In this document: piece by piece, positions 1 through 5,109 of the stretch | How the letters are laid out: every line of letters begins with the position of its first letter | Numbering within the stretch: position 1 is the stretch's first letter | NCBI GenBank assembly: GCA_021825785.1 | Contig: JAKAGP010000171.1 | Location: forward strand, 1 to 5,109 | Reading direction: 5' to 3' | Length of the DNA: 5,109 nt | Origin: Nitrospirota bacterium | GTDB lineage: Bacteria; Nitrospirota; Thermodesulfovibrionia; Thermodesulfovibrionales; JdFR-88 | Notes under the pieces: generated by a model | Seen by the model: the letters and a program-made list of their open reading frames with translations, nothing else | What the model was told of the DNA's origin: nothing | Databases searched by the model: none | Translations under genes and position numbers: made by a program

Positions 1-251
1 TGGACGGCCTTTCCATGGGATTGCCCGTCATGATTCTTGATGCGGAAAACCATCAGATATTCAGGGACCCCGCCCTCGCCCGTTTCACGTTCTCATCGGC
101 CGGGGATATTCTCAAATACGCCGGGGAAATGGCGGCCGACTGCGGATTCTACGACCGGCAGCGCGCGGCCGCGCATGATACATACCGGAATTATTACTCG
201 GAGGAGACAATGGTCGAAAAGTTGTCCGGGGCGCTCGAAAAAAAATGGTAG
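1..251 (+). CDS. Probable glycosyltransferase (GT4-like), C-terminal end only
   Basis: Only the last 82 or so codons are present; the frame is open from base 3 to the TAG at 249-251 and the start lies upstream, so the ATG at 15 is probably an internal Met. Visible features are a 'SMGLPV' segment at the window start, which resembles the 'ea.a.GlPvi' strand-loop of the nucleotide-sugar-binding C-terminal domain of GT4 enzymes, and a helical end with 'YRNYYSEETMVEKLSGALEKKW', matching the usual 'y.w..mv.rl...l' closing helix of that family. Its job would be to transfer a sugar from a nucleotide donor to the growing lipid-linked unit in the cytoplasm. The gene overlaps the following membrane protein gene by 7 bases (ATGGTAG). 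The donor-binding E-x7-E motif lies outside the window, so the family call rests on short motifs and on context. Other GT-B families cannot be excluded. Confidence 0.6.
   Translation, partial: DGLSMGLPVMILDAENHQIFRDPALARFTFSSAGDILKYAGEMAADCGFYDRQRAAAHDTYRNYYSEETMVEKLSGALEKKW
200..212 (+). promoter_or_regulatory. Internal Shine-Dalgarno plus ATG inside the first gene
   Basis: GGAGGAG at 200-206 is followed closely by ATG at 210-212, in the frame of the upstream glycosyltransferase. Ribosomes starting there would make a 13-residue peptide (MVEKLSGALEKKW) ending at 251, across the start codon of the next gene at 245. That next gene has no strong ribosome binding site of its own. The site could therefore load ribosomes for translational coupling. 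The bases are also simply Ser-Glu-Glu-Thr-Met codons, so chance is a real alternative. Confidence 0.25.
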
Positions 252-1558
252 AGGCCGCGGTTAACGGGCGAACGGACCCATTCATGGACTTCCTGCTTGC
301 GCTGTCCGTTTTTGCCCTTTTTTTCCTGATGGTATTCGTTCCGACCATATACCAGGCGCCCAAGGGCGTGCTCCTTGGGGCCGCCTTTTCCATAATCCTC
401 TTCAGGTTGTCGAGCGGGCGGCTGCGCCTGCACCGGAGCATCGTCTTTCTTACCCTGCTTATGGCCGCCAACGGCCTTTTTTTCATGTTGCTTGGCGTCA
501 TGCGCGGCGCCCCGGGGGCCGTGAGCGTCGGGACCGTCTATGTGGTGTGGCCGGTCGTTTACACGGTCCTCATAGCCGGGGTAACGAAGGAAGGGGCAAT
601 AGACAATCTGTTCCGGATGTTGTTGATAGCGTCCGTTGCGGCCGCGGCTTATATGATCATTTTTGTCCTGTATGACCCCCTTGGGCTGTGGCCGGGAAAA
701 TATTTTGTGAATATCTTCCCCAAAGGCACATACGGGGTGTCCATGGGGGGCGGCCTGGATTACATCGAAATATCCTTCCTCTCCATGCCTCCGTTTCTGT
801 TTGTGGTGCCGTTTATTCTTGCTTGCCTTATGACATGGCCACGGAAATCCGGGATGCCCGTGAAGCGGGCCTTTCTGTGGGCGGTTTTTTTTATAGGCAT
901 GCTCATTATAATCATCAGCGGCAAGAGGGCTTATCTCCTGATACTGGCCCTTGCCCCGGTGCTGACCCTTTTTTTGCAGCGGTTTTCTCCGGCGCGGGCC
1001 AGGAAGGCGTATTCGGGGCCGGTCCGGCAGGTGGCGGTGTCGGGCGCCATTATGCTGGCGGTCATTGTCGGATATCTTCACTACGCCTATAACGTCCAGG
1101 TGTCCGGGTTGCTCAATCATTTTTCTTCCGGCTTTGATTTTAAAACGGGCGGGACAAGCCCCATGATGCGCGAACAGCAGTACCGCGCTCTGATGGGCGC
1201 ATGGAGCAGGAGGCCTTTATTCGGGGCCGGGCACGGGGCGGTGGACTGGGAGTCCGTGCGGAATTACAAGATGCCCTGGTCGTACGAGCTTTCCTATCTT
1301 GCCCTGCTTTTTCATGTTGGGATTGTCGGATTTTCGATTTACGGCATCGGCGTGCTCTGGATCATATGGAAGGCGGTGGGGATAATCCGATCCGGAGACA
1401 GGATGGGGTTGTACATGCTCCCGGTACTTGTGGGGATGATATGCTATCTTGTCGTCAACGCGACAAACCCCTTTCTGGAAAAATTCGACAACCTGTGGGT
1501 CCTTTTTTTGCCGCTCGCGCTTATCAATTATAATTATCTCTTGAAGGGGAGGAGCTGA
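245..1558 (+). CDS. Wzy/O-antigen ligase-like polytopic polysaccharide polymerase
   Basis: The 437-residue protein is very hydrophobic, with about 11-12 probable transmembrane segments (approximately residues 15-35, 39-54, 65-85, 95-113, 122-143, 176-197, 208-245 as a pair, 263-280, 346-376, 390-406 and 416-432). A large hydrophilic loop at about 281-345 ends in 'RRPLFGAGHGA', followed by 'YELSYLALLFHVGIVGF'. This arrangement, a late periplasmic loop with Arg residues and a G-x-G motif followed by a membrane segment carrying a '.yL.ll...GivG' pattern, is characteristic of the Wzy/WaaL/O-antigen ligase superfamily. Such proteins join lipid-linked repeat units, or transfer the chain to lipid A core, on the periplasmic side. 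Polymerase is preferred because it sits among repeat-unit genes, but ligase is possible. The start at 245 overlaps the previous gene by 7 bases and has only a weak upstream GGGGC; an in-frame ATG at 284 (residue 14) begins right before the first membrane segment and is a credible alternative. Several T7-T8 runs encode Phe-rich segments. Confidence 0.85.
   Translation: MVEAAVNGRTDPFMDFLLALSVFALFFLMVFVPTIYQAPKGVLLGAAFSIILFRLSSGRLRLHRSIVFLTLLMAANGLFFMLLGVMRGAPGAVSVGTVYVVWPVVYTVLIAGVTKEGAIDNLFRMLLIASVAAAAYMIIFVLYDPLGLWPGKYFVNIFPKGTYGVSMGGGLDYIEISFLSMPPFLFVVPFILACLMTWPRKSGMPVKRAFLWAVFFIGMLIIIISGKRAYLLILALAPVLTLFLQRFSPARARKAYSGPVRQVAVSGAIMLAVIVGYLHYAYNVQVSGLLNHFSSGFDFKTGGTSPMMREQQYRALMGAWSRRPLFGAGHGAVDWESVRNYKMPWSYELSYLALLFHVGIVGFSIYGIGVLWIIWKAVGIIRSGDRMGLYMLPVLVGMICYLVVNATNPFLEKFDNLWVLFLPLALINYNYLLKGRS
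1508..1534 (+). promoter_or_regulatory. Weak candidate promoter ahead of the methyltransferase
   Basis: A perfect -10 hexamer TATAAT lies at 1529-1534, within a 10-base palindrome AATTATAATT (1527-1536), in an otherwise GC-rich gene end. The best -35 candidate is TTGCCG at 1508-1513, four of six consensus bases but with a short 15-base spacer. A transcript would begin near 1541 and still include the ribosome binding site at 1546-1554. It could give the low-GC methyltransferase its own expression. The bases also encode the end of the membrane protein (INYNYLL), so chance is likely enough to keep confidence low. Confidence 0.2.
1546..1554 (+). promoter_or_regulatory. Ribosome binding site of the methyltransferase gene
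   Basis: GGGGAGGAG is a strong Shine-Dalgarno sequence that ends 6 bases before the TTG at 1561. It lies inside the last codons of the membrane protein gene. It is what decides the unusual TTG start: no in-frame ATG lies near, and the in-frame GTG at 1630 (codon 24) has no comparable site. Confidence 0.8.
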
Positions 1559-1560
1559 AA

Positions 1561-2283
1561 TTGAAATATATAGCGAAAAAATTAAAGTTATTCGTTCTTG
1601 CCTTTTTGAAACCTCGAAAGTACTCTAAAGTGACACAGGACTGGCAGGAGTTCTGGAATGAAAAAGCGCTTTCCGATGATTCAAGTGCTGCTTCAGGGAG
1701 GCCGGGACTGGAACCACAAATCTTTCAATTCATTGCACAGGATATAAAATTGAAACTAAAACTTGGCGGGCGGGACAGTGTTTTGGATATTGGATGCAAT
1801 TTGGGAGATATTACTGCTCTTATTTCGGATGATGTGCATGATATAACTGGAATTGACATTTCTGAAAATGCGATCCAATCAGCACAAAAAAAATATGGCA
1901 ATCAAAATATCATTTTTTTAAATGAAGAATTGCCGGTCCACGCGAACAGGGGCAGACGGTACGATGCGGTTATTGTTTATAGTGTTTTACACTACCTGAA
2001 ATGGAAAACAGCAGCCAAAAAATTCCTGGATAATGTGACAAGTATATGCAACCCCTCTGCGAGAATTTTAATAGGAGACATACCATTTAAGGAATTTTAC
2101 AATGAAAAATACAATCATAAATGGCTGATAATGACTCAAAAGGAGTTGCTGGCTTATGTGAAATCACTCCCCGGAGTTGAAACGGCAGTTATCCTTGAAC
2201 AGCCAAATCACCTCCCCAGTTTCGATTACAGAAGAGATTTGTTGATTCACATGTCCCCTGGATTTGGGGCAAAGGATATCTGA
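1561..2283 (+). CDS. Class I SAM-dependent methyltransferase (TTG start, low GC)
   Basis: The 240-residue protein has the Rossmann-type methyltransferase core. Motif I is 'VLDIGCNLG' at residues 74-82, the acidic residue that holds the ribose of S-adenosylmethionine is D99 in 'GIDIS', and the motif IV strand is 'YDAVIVYSVLHYL' at 134-146. The length is normal for a free-standing enzyme. The first 20 residues are Lys-rich and hydrophobic (KKLKLFVLAFLKPRK), perhaps a membrane-surface helix. In this setting it would plausibly O- or N-methylate a sugar of the repeat unit or cap the chain, but the substrate cannot be read from sequence. It starts 2 bases after the membrane protein stop. Hand counting gives about 283 G+C in 720 bases (39 %), against 57-70 % in sampled lines of neighbouring genes, and its codons favour AAA, AAT and ATT. 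This points to separate acquisition. The methyltransferase fold is firm; the role is inferred. Confidence 0.88.
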   Translation: MKYIAKKLKLFVLAFLKPRKYSKVTQDWQEFWNEKALSDDSSAASGRPGLEPQIFQFIAQDIKLKLKLGGRDSVLDIGCNLGDITALISDDVHDITGIDISENAIQSAQKKYGNQNIIFLNEELPVHANRGRRYDAVIVYSVLHYLKWKTAAKKFLDNVTSICNPSARILIGDIPFKEFYNEKYNHKWLIMTQKELLAYVKSLPGVETAVILEQPNHLPSFDYRRDLLIHMSPGFGAKDI

Positions 2284-2289
2284 CTGCGT

Positions 2290-3270
2290 ATGAGTTGCTC
2301 GCTCGACATCGTCATAGTCAACTGGAACACGAAGGGGCAGTTGAGGGAGTGCCTGGAATCCATCGCCGCCGCGGACATCAGGGGTTTTGAATTGCGCCGG
2401 GTGGTTGTGGTGGACAACGGCTCCACCGACGGTTCGGCCTCGGATACCGGGGGCATCGGGCTGCCGCTTGAGGTCATCCAAAACGGCAGGAACCTGGGGT
2501 TCGCCGCGGCCTGCAATCAGGGGGCGCGCGGATCGGAATCCGATTATCTGCTGTTCCTCAATCCGGACACCCGTGTTTACAGGGATTCGTTGTGGAAGCC
2601 TGTTGCCTTCATGCAGGGGCCGGGCAGCGAAAAAACCGGCATTGCCGGCATACAGCTTGTGGACGAATCCGGCAGGGCGGCGGTCTCCTGCGCAAGGTTC
2701 CCCACCGTCTCGATGTACCTGTCGAAGATGACCGGATTGAGCGCCTTGTTCCCCCGCAGGTTTCCGTCTTATATGATGACCGAATGGGATTATTCGGCCA
2801 GCGGGACAGTCGAACAGGTGATAGGCGCCTTTTTCCTCATCAGAAGGAGGCTGTTCGAAGAGCTTGGCCGCTTCGATGAACGTTTTTTCGTTTATTTCGA
2901 GGAGGTGGATATTTCGTACAGGGCGGCCATGAACGGATGGAAGACCCAATATCTCGCGGATGTCCGGGCGTTCCATCGGGGGCAGGGCTCTTCCCACCAG
3001 GTCCAGGGGCTGCGGCTGTTTTACTCGCTGAGGAGCCGCATCCTTTACGGGCTCAAGCATTTTGACGGTTTCGAGGCTTTTTTGCTTATCGTCGCGACCC
3101 TGGGGATCGAGCCGGTCCCACGTATAATTATCTCCCTTATAAGGAGGTCCTCGCCTTTAGAAACTATCCGCGGCTATATGTTATTATGGACGTGGTTTGT
3201 CCGTAATGCTTGGAGAAAACAGAAAAAAACAGGCAATATCAATCATTCAGAAGGAGAGATCGAGCTGTGA
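2290..3270 (+). CDS. GT2 glycosyltransferase, rhamnosyltransferase (WbbL) type
   Basis: The 326-residue protein is a GT-A fold family 2 glycosyltransferase. It shows the N-terminal strand 'DIVIVNWNTKGQLRECLESI' (residues 6-25), the nucleotide-binding 'VVVVDNGSTDGS' (38-49), 'NLGFAAACNQGA' (68-79), and 'LLFLNPDTRV' (87-96), where the NPDT replaces the usual DxD that holds the metal and nucleotide sugar. The later blocks 'GAFFLIRRRLFEELGRFDE' (179-197) and 'FFVYFEEVDISYRA' (199-212) supply the acceptor-side residues and the probable catalytic acid pair around E204/E205/D207. These blocks are typical of dTDP-rhamnose and related transferases, though the donor is not proven. It acts in the cytoplasm on the lipid-linked acceptor. 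The C-terminal part (about 262-305) is hydrophobic, then ends in a charged tail. It starts 6 bases after the methyltransferase stop, with AAAGGA at 2271-2276 as a rather distant ribosome binding site, and overlaps the next gene by four bases (GTGA). Confidence 0.92.
   Translation: MSCSLDIVIVNWNTKGQLRECLESIAAADIRGFELRRVVVVDNGSTDGSASDTGGIGLPLEVIQNGRNLGFAAACNQGARGSESDYLLFLNPDTRVYRDSLWKPVAFMQGPGSEKTGIAGIQLVDESGRAAVSCARFPTVSMYLSKMTGLSALFPRRFPSYMMTEWDYSASGTVEQVIGAFFLIRRRLFEELGRFDERFFVYFEEVDISYRAAMNGWKTQYLADVRAFHRGQGSSHQVQGLRLFYSLRSRILYGLKHFDGFEAFLLIVATLGIEPVPRIIISLIRRSSPLETIRGYMLLWTWFVRNAWRKQKKTGNINHSEGEIEL
3251..3257 (+). promoter_or_regulatory. Ribosome binding site that sets the aminotransferase start
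   Basis: AAGGAGA lies 9 bases upstream of the GTG at 3267-3269, within the last codons of the GT2 gene. It selects this GTG over the more upstream in-frame ATG at 3210, which would add 19 residues unlike the family N-terminus and has no comparable site. Confidence 0.85.
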
Positions 3271-4391
3271 TTCCGGTTTTTAAGCCAAAGATGAACAAGG
3301 CAGAGATACTGCCCGAACTGGAAAAAATATTTGATTCAGGATGGATCGGACTCGGTCCCAAAACATCCGAGTTTGAAGAAAAGTTCGCCGAATTCACCGG
3401 GACAAAATACGCGGTTGCCGTCAATTCGGCCACTGCGGCCCTGCATCTGGCGGTGCACGCCCTGGGGATAGGCGAAAACGACGAGGTGATCGTGCCTTCC
3501 ATGACTTTCGTCTCCACGGGCCTTGCCCCTCTTTATTGCGGGGCAAGGGCGGTCTTCGCGGACATCGAGGAGGACACCCTGTGCATTGACCCCGCGGACA
3601 TCAAAAGAAAGATAACGGGCAGGACAAAGGCCATTATCCCGGTACATTTCGGCGGGCACGCATGCAGGATGGACGAGATCATGGATATTGCGGCGCATCA
3701 TAAACTCTCCGTCATCGAGGACACGGCCCACGGGTGCGGCGGCAGATACAGGGGCAGGATGCTGGGCTCGATAGGGCTCATGGGATGTTTCAGTTTCCAC
3801 GCGGTCAAGAACCTGCCCACGGGCGACGGCGGAATGATTACCACAAATGATGAGGGGCTTTACAACAGGCTCAGGAGTCTCAGGTGGGTCGGGATAAACA
3901 AGGACACCTGGAACAGGTCGTCCGGGGGGCAGTATTCATGGCAATATTCGGTGGACGAGCTTGGCTTTAAATGCCATATGAACGACATCACCGCGGTCAT
4001 CGGGCTTGCGCAGCTTAAGGTGCTTGAGGAGCACAACGAAATGCGCAGGCAAGTCGCGCGGCGTTATACCGAGGCGTTTGCGGAATTGCCCTGGGTCAGC
4101 ACGCCGGTTGAAAAGGAATACTCCCGCAACGCATGGCACAATTACGTCGTGAAGGTGCCGTCAAGAAATGAGCTTAACGAATTCCTGAGGACAAGGGGCA
4201 TCTCCACCGGCGTCCATTATGAGCCGATCCATCATTACGGGGTCTTTAAGGGAGACGCGGCCGGGGTCCCCGTCACCGAAAGGGTGTGGGAAAGCCTGCT
4301 GACCCTGCCGTTGTTCCCCGACCTCACGGACGCCGAGTTCCGGCAGGTGATTGAAGGCATCAGGGACTTTGCCAGGGAAGCCGTGTTATGA
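3267..4391 (+). CDS. DegT/DnrJ/EryC1/StrS-type sugar aminotransferase (PLP)
   Basis: The protein is 374 residues from the GTG start, the normal family length, and begins 'VIPVFKPKMNKAEI' as these enzymes do. It is a PLP-dependent fold type I aminotransferase that converts a nucleotide-linked keto sugar to an amino sugar, usually with glutamate as donor. Visible landmarks are 'SGWIGLGPKTSEFEEKFAEFTG' split around residues 24-45, 'VNSATAALHLAVHAL' (52-66), 'PSMTFVST' (77-84), 'VIEDTAHGCGG' (149-159), with D152 as the pyridine-nitrogen partner, and 'CFSFHAVKNLPTGDGGMI' (174-191), in which K181 is the expected Schiff-base lysine. 'GFKCHMNDITAVIGLAQL' (233-250) and 'HYEPIHHY' (318-325) are also typical. 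The sugar could be a 4-amino-4,6-dideoxy hexose or a 3-amino sugar; the product is not decidable here. The stop overlaps the next gene (ATGA). No dehydratase partner is present in the window. Starting at 3210 instead would add 19 unrelated charged residues. Confidence 0.93.
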   Translation: MIPVFKPKMNKAEILPELEKIFDSGWIGLGPKTSEFEEKFAEFTGTKYAVAVNSATAALHLAVHALGIGENDEVIVPSMTFVSTGLAPLYCGARAVFADIEEDTLCIDPADIKRKITGRTKAIIPVHFGGHACRMDEIMDIAAHHKLSVIEDTAHGCGGRYRGRMLGSIGLMGCFSFHAVKNLPTGDGGMITTNDEGLYNRLRSLRWVGINKDTWNRSSGGQYSWQYSVDELGFKCHMNDITAVIGLAQLKVLEEHNEMRRQVARRYTEAFAELPWVSTPVEKEYSRNAWHNYVVKVPSRNELNEFLRTRGISTGVHYEPIHHYGVFKGDAAGVPVTERVWESLLTLPLFPDLTDAEFRQVIEGIRDFAREAVL

Positions 4392-5109
4392 AAATACTGT
4401 TTTTGACTTTTGGCCCTCCTATTATTGCAAGTTCGAGGACGAGGGTTTATCAATACCTGCCTTTTTTCCGGAACGACGGGACAGACTTCAGGATAATCCC
4501 CGCCTTCACAGGCGTGCCGTACCGGTTAAGGGGCTCCCTGTCATCCGGCGCCGGCGCGCTTCGGAGGGCAAGAGGTTTTCTGCTGAAGGTGAACATATGG
4601 TTCTGGAACATATTCAACGTATTTTTTTCCGTGTTCCAGATCGCGCGGGCCTTTTTTGCTTCGGTCGTCTTTTCGTATGACATAGTGTTTGTCCAGAAGG
4701 TTTTCCTGCCTTTGCCGGTTTTGAAGATTCTCCGGTTTTTCGGCAAGAAGCTGGTCTTCGATTTCGATGACGCCATATACACCCAGAAGGGCATTTTCAG
4801 GAACAAGACCCGGTTTGACAAGGCGATCCGCCTTTATGACCTGGTAGTGCTGGAAAATGAAGAAACGGCGAATTATGTGCGGGGAAAAGGAGTTGAAAAT
4901 ATCCTTACCATCACCGGCCCTATCGACATCAACAGATACAGAGGGCGAAATCCATCCGGCGGGGGGAAAGTAATAGCGGGATGGATAGGCAGCCCGTCTT
5001 CCCAGCAGTATCTGCGCATGATTAAAGACGTATGCGCCAGGCTGTGCAAAAAATATCCCCAGCTTTATTTCGAGACAATCGGCGCCGGAGACCTTGAAAT
5101 GGAGGGTGT
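4388..5109 (+). CDS. GT4-family glycosyltransferase, N-terminal part
   Basis: The frame begins at ATG 4388, whose A is the fourth base of the overlap with the aminotransferase stop (ATGA), and runs open to the window end, giving 240 residues without a stop; the rest lies downstream. An AGGGA at 4374-4378 stands 9 bases before the start. It opens with the GT-B first strand 'MKILFLTFGPPIIASSRTR' (1-19). 'KLVFDFDDAIY' (121-131) and 'GWIGSPSSQQYL' (198-209), the latter at the start of the nucleotide-sugar-binding C-terminal domain, are recurrent in a group of polysaccharide GT4 enzymes. Residues about 65-100 are strongly hydrophobic and aromatic (NIWFWNIFNVFF), suggesting membrane attachment next to the lipid-linked acceptor. 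It would transfer a sugar from a nucleotide donor in the cytoplasm; donor and acceptor are unknown. The C-terminal E-x7-E region falls outside the window. Confidence 0.85.
   Translation, partial: MKILFLTFGPPIIASSRTRVYQYLPFFRNDGTDFRIIPAFTGVPYRLRGSLSSGAGALRRARGFLLKVNIWFWNIFNVFFSVFQIARAFFASVVFSYDIVFVQKVFLPLPVLKILRFFGKKLVFDFDDAIYTQKGIFRNKTRFDKAIRLYDLVVLENEETANYVRGKGVENILTITGPIDINRYRGRNPSGGGKVIAGWIGSPSSQQYLRMIKDVCARLCKKYPQLYFETIGAGDLEMEG

Noticed and set aside
194..1120. 308-codon open frame on the minus strand opposite the polymerase gene
   Set aside because: The translation is rich in His, Gly, Arg, Pro and Lys without recognisable motifs, as expected of an antisense frame in a GC-rich gene. 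The + strand frame gives a clear membrane protein.
2164..3060. 298-codon open frame on the minus strand opposite the GT2 gene
   Set aside because: It spans the antisense of parts of two well-supported genes and has low-complexity content without family motifs; the + strand GT2 motifs are unmistakable.
3123..3128. TATAAT as a promoter ahead of the aminotransferase
   Set aside because: The position 17 bases upstream (3100-3105, CTGGGG) bears no likeness to a -35 box and no extended -10 TG is present. The operon structure with a 4-base overlap makes a promoter unnecessary.
3135..3147. Perfect AAGGAGG Shine-Dalgarno with a CCTTATAAGG palindrome inside the GT2 gene
   Set aside because: No start codon follows at a working distance; the next ATG (3178) is in the GT2 frame and would give only a C-terminal fragment. 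The palindrome is too short for a terminator and lacks a T run.
4351..4821. Open frames 4351-4680 (+) and 4450-4821 (-) as genes
   Set aside because: Both overlap the GT4 frame from 4388, which runs uninterrupted to the window end and carries family motifs; neither competing frame shows any.
1..5109. Mobile element, CRISPR array, tRNA or other RNA gene
   Set aside because: No transposase motif, inverted terminal repeats, regularly spaced repeats or cloverleaf were found by eye. The window is densely filled by six co-directional coding regions.

Overview
The window is an interior slice of a bacterial surface-polysaccharide (O-antigen or exopolysaccharide) gene cluster. All six genes lie on the + strand, head to tail, with no spacer longer than six bases, so they very likely form one operon that continues past both ends. 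No rRNA, tRNA, CRISPR array, transposase, terminator or convincing operon promoter is visible. No stretch over 300 bases lacks a gene.

Layout: (1) the 3' end of a probable GT4-type glycosyltransferase, 1-251; (2) a 437-residue polytopic membrane protein resembling Wzy/O-antigen ligase-family polymerases, 245-1558; (3) a class I SAM-dependent methyltransferase with a TTG start, 1561-2283; (4) a GT2 glycosyltransferase of the rhamnosyltransferase (WbbL-like) type, 2290-3270; (5) a DegT/DnrJ/EryC1/StrS-type PLP sugar aminotransferase whose real start is most likely GTG at 3267, ending at 4391; (6) the 5' part of a GT4 glycosyltransferase, 4388 to the window end.

How they fit together (inference from families): the aminotransferase makes a nucleotide-activated amino sugar, the three glycosyltransferases add sugars to a lipid-linked repeat unit at the inner face of the membrane, the methyltransferase may decorate or cap a sugar, and the polytopic protein polymerises or ligates the units on the periplasmic side. 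No flippase, dehydratase or initiating phosphosugar transferase is in the window; they would be expected nearby.

Organism: the genes other than the methyltransferase are GC-rich (57-70 % in lines counted by hand), yet use many AGG (Arg), ATA (Ile) and GGG codons. A Wzy-type polymerase with WbbL-like transferases suggests a Gram-negative didderm, perhaps a deltaproteobacterial or Nitrospirota-like lineage; this is a weak inference. The methyltransferase is a clear exception at about 39 % GC and looks like a recently acquired cassette.

This looks like a normal polysaccharide locus, not a new kind of system. The points most worth a second look are the low-GC methyltransferase island, the A8 run and internal Shine-Dalgarno at the first gene junction, and a shared 12-base AT-rich motif followed by purine-rich SD-like sequence at two places.
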